Shown here in pieces: positions 63,835 to 64,000 of a DNA stretch of 64,000 nt. How positions within the stretch are numbered: the first letter of the stretch is position 1; the number at the start of each line of letters is the position of its first letter. Under the pieces are notes generated by a model. That model was not told the origin of the DNA, did not search any database, and saw only the letters and a program-made list of their open reading frames with translations. Position numbers and translations under genes: made by a program. This stretch comes from Sphingomonas sp. TZW2008 (lineage in GTDB: Bacteria; Pseudomonadota; Alphaproteobacteria; Sphingomonadales; Sphingomonadaceae), in the NCBI RefSeq assembly GCF_002117915.1, contig NZ_BDJB01000015.1, forward strand, positions 96,913 through 160,912. The letters are read 5' to 3'.

Positions 63835-63978
63835 GTGGAACAGCCGGACTACGAACAACATCCACTTGCCGAGGACTGGGCTGATTTCGGCGCTGCATTG
63901 AGCAACCTGATGCCCATGCTGGCAAGCTATGCACGATCGCTAGGGTCAGGACCCATTGATGTGAGTGTCGCGATCTGA
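63835..63978 (+). CDS. Possible small protein, 47 aa
   Basis: A GTG start and 47 sense codons with an acidic N-terminus (EQPDYEQHPLAEDW) lie just after the operator-like site and a possible promoter. The reading frame is short and there is no strong ribosome binding site, so it may be a leader peptide or a chance frame. The sequence to the right edge contains nothing else I can support. Confidence 0.3.
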   Translation: MEQPDYEQHPLAEDWADFGAALSNLMPMLASYARSLGSGPIDVSVAI

Positions 63979-64000
63979 TTCAGGCTTCGCGAGGAGACCC

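Overview
The window is high-GC DNA that reads as an alphaproteobacterium, most likely a sphingomonad (Sphingomonas/Sphingobium type). The reasons are the F-like TraD plus MobF relaxase pair next to DUF736, DUF2493 and DUF3768-type genes, a good EcfG-type stress promoter (GGAAC-N16-CGTT), an EmrAB/NodT efflux operon, and a steroid- or terpenoid-style acyl-CoA catabolic operon. No tRNA, rRNA or CRISPR array was seen.

Positions 1 to about 39.5 kb look like an integrative or conjugative element, or a plasmid-derived island. The left part (1-9 kb) is a co-directional run of small, mostly unrecognised genes. Among them are a Mom-like DNA-modification candidate, a GHKL ATPase and a PP-loop (PAPS-reductase-like) enzyme. 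At 9-17 kb are a frameshifted CPBP protease, a NERD-domain protein with a duplicated C-terminal module, DUF736, DUF2493 and DUF3768-like genes, and two hairpin-rich non-coding tracts. A purine-rich leader (GAGGGGAGAGGG-like) recurs ahead of several of these genes. The DNA-processing half of a conjugation system occupies 17-27 kb: accessory proteins, a probable oriT at 19.05-19.68 kb, an RHH protein, a TraD-type coupling protein, a TraI/TrwC relaxase-helicase, and a tail of SGNH-like secreted proteins. No type IV secretion channel genes are visible.

Positions 27.5-39.5 kb are the accessory or defence-like cargo. They hold a GntR regulator, an ATP-dependent DNA ligase broken by an in-frame amber codon, DUF3606, nuclease-like proteins (PD-(D/E)XK-like, GIY-YIG), a HEPN-like gene, two VapBC-type toxin-antitoxin pairs, a TcmP / three-Cys-motif (DUF5131) pair and a serine recombinase. 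The recombinase probably marks the right side of the island.

From about 39.6 kb the DNA looks chromosomal. A DUF4403 lipoprotein diverges from a DUF4142 protein that carries the EcfG-type promoter. Next comes a minus-strand emrA-emrB-nodT-marR efflux set. Two divergent operons then surround a FadR-type GntR gene. The minus-strand operon encodes an enoyl-CoA hydratase, a hotdog thioesterase and a NUDIX hydrolase. The plus-strand operon, an almost gapless 10-gene unit at 49.2-59.4 kb, encodes a nitronate-monooxygenase-like enzyme, a non-condensing thiolase with its DUF35 partner, two acyl-CoA dehydrogenase subunits, an acyl-CoA synthetase, a Baeyer-Villiger monooxygenase and an alpha/beta hydrolase. 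Together these can be read as acyl side-chain activation, dehydrogenation, hydration, retro-aldol removal to a ketone, Baeyer-Villiger oxidation and ester or lactone hydrolysis. Two more hotdog proteins and an MCE-TetR-UbiB/AarF cluster close the window. A GTAAACCG-containing operator-like site occurs ahead of the efflux operon, ahead of the MCE/hotdog pair and near the right edge.
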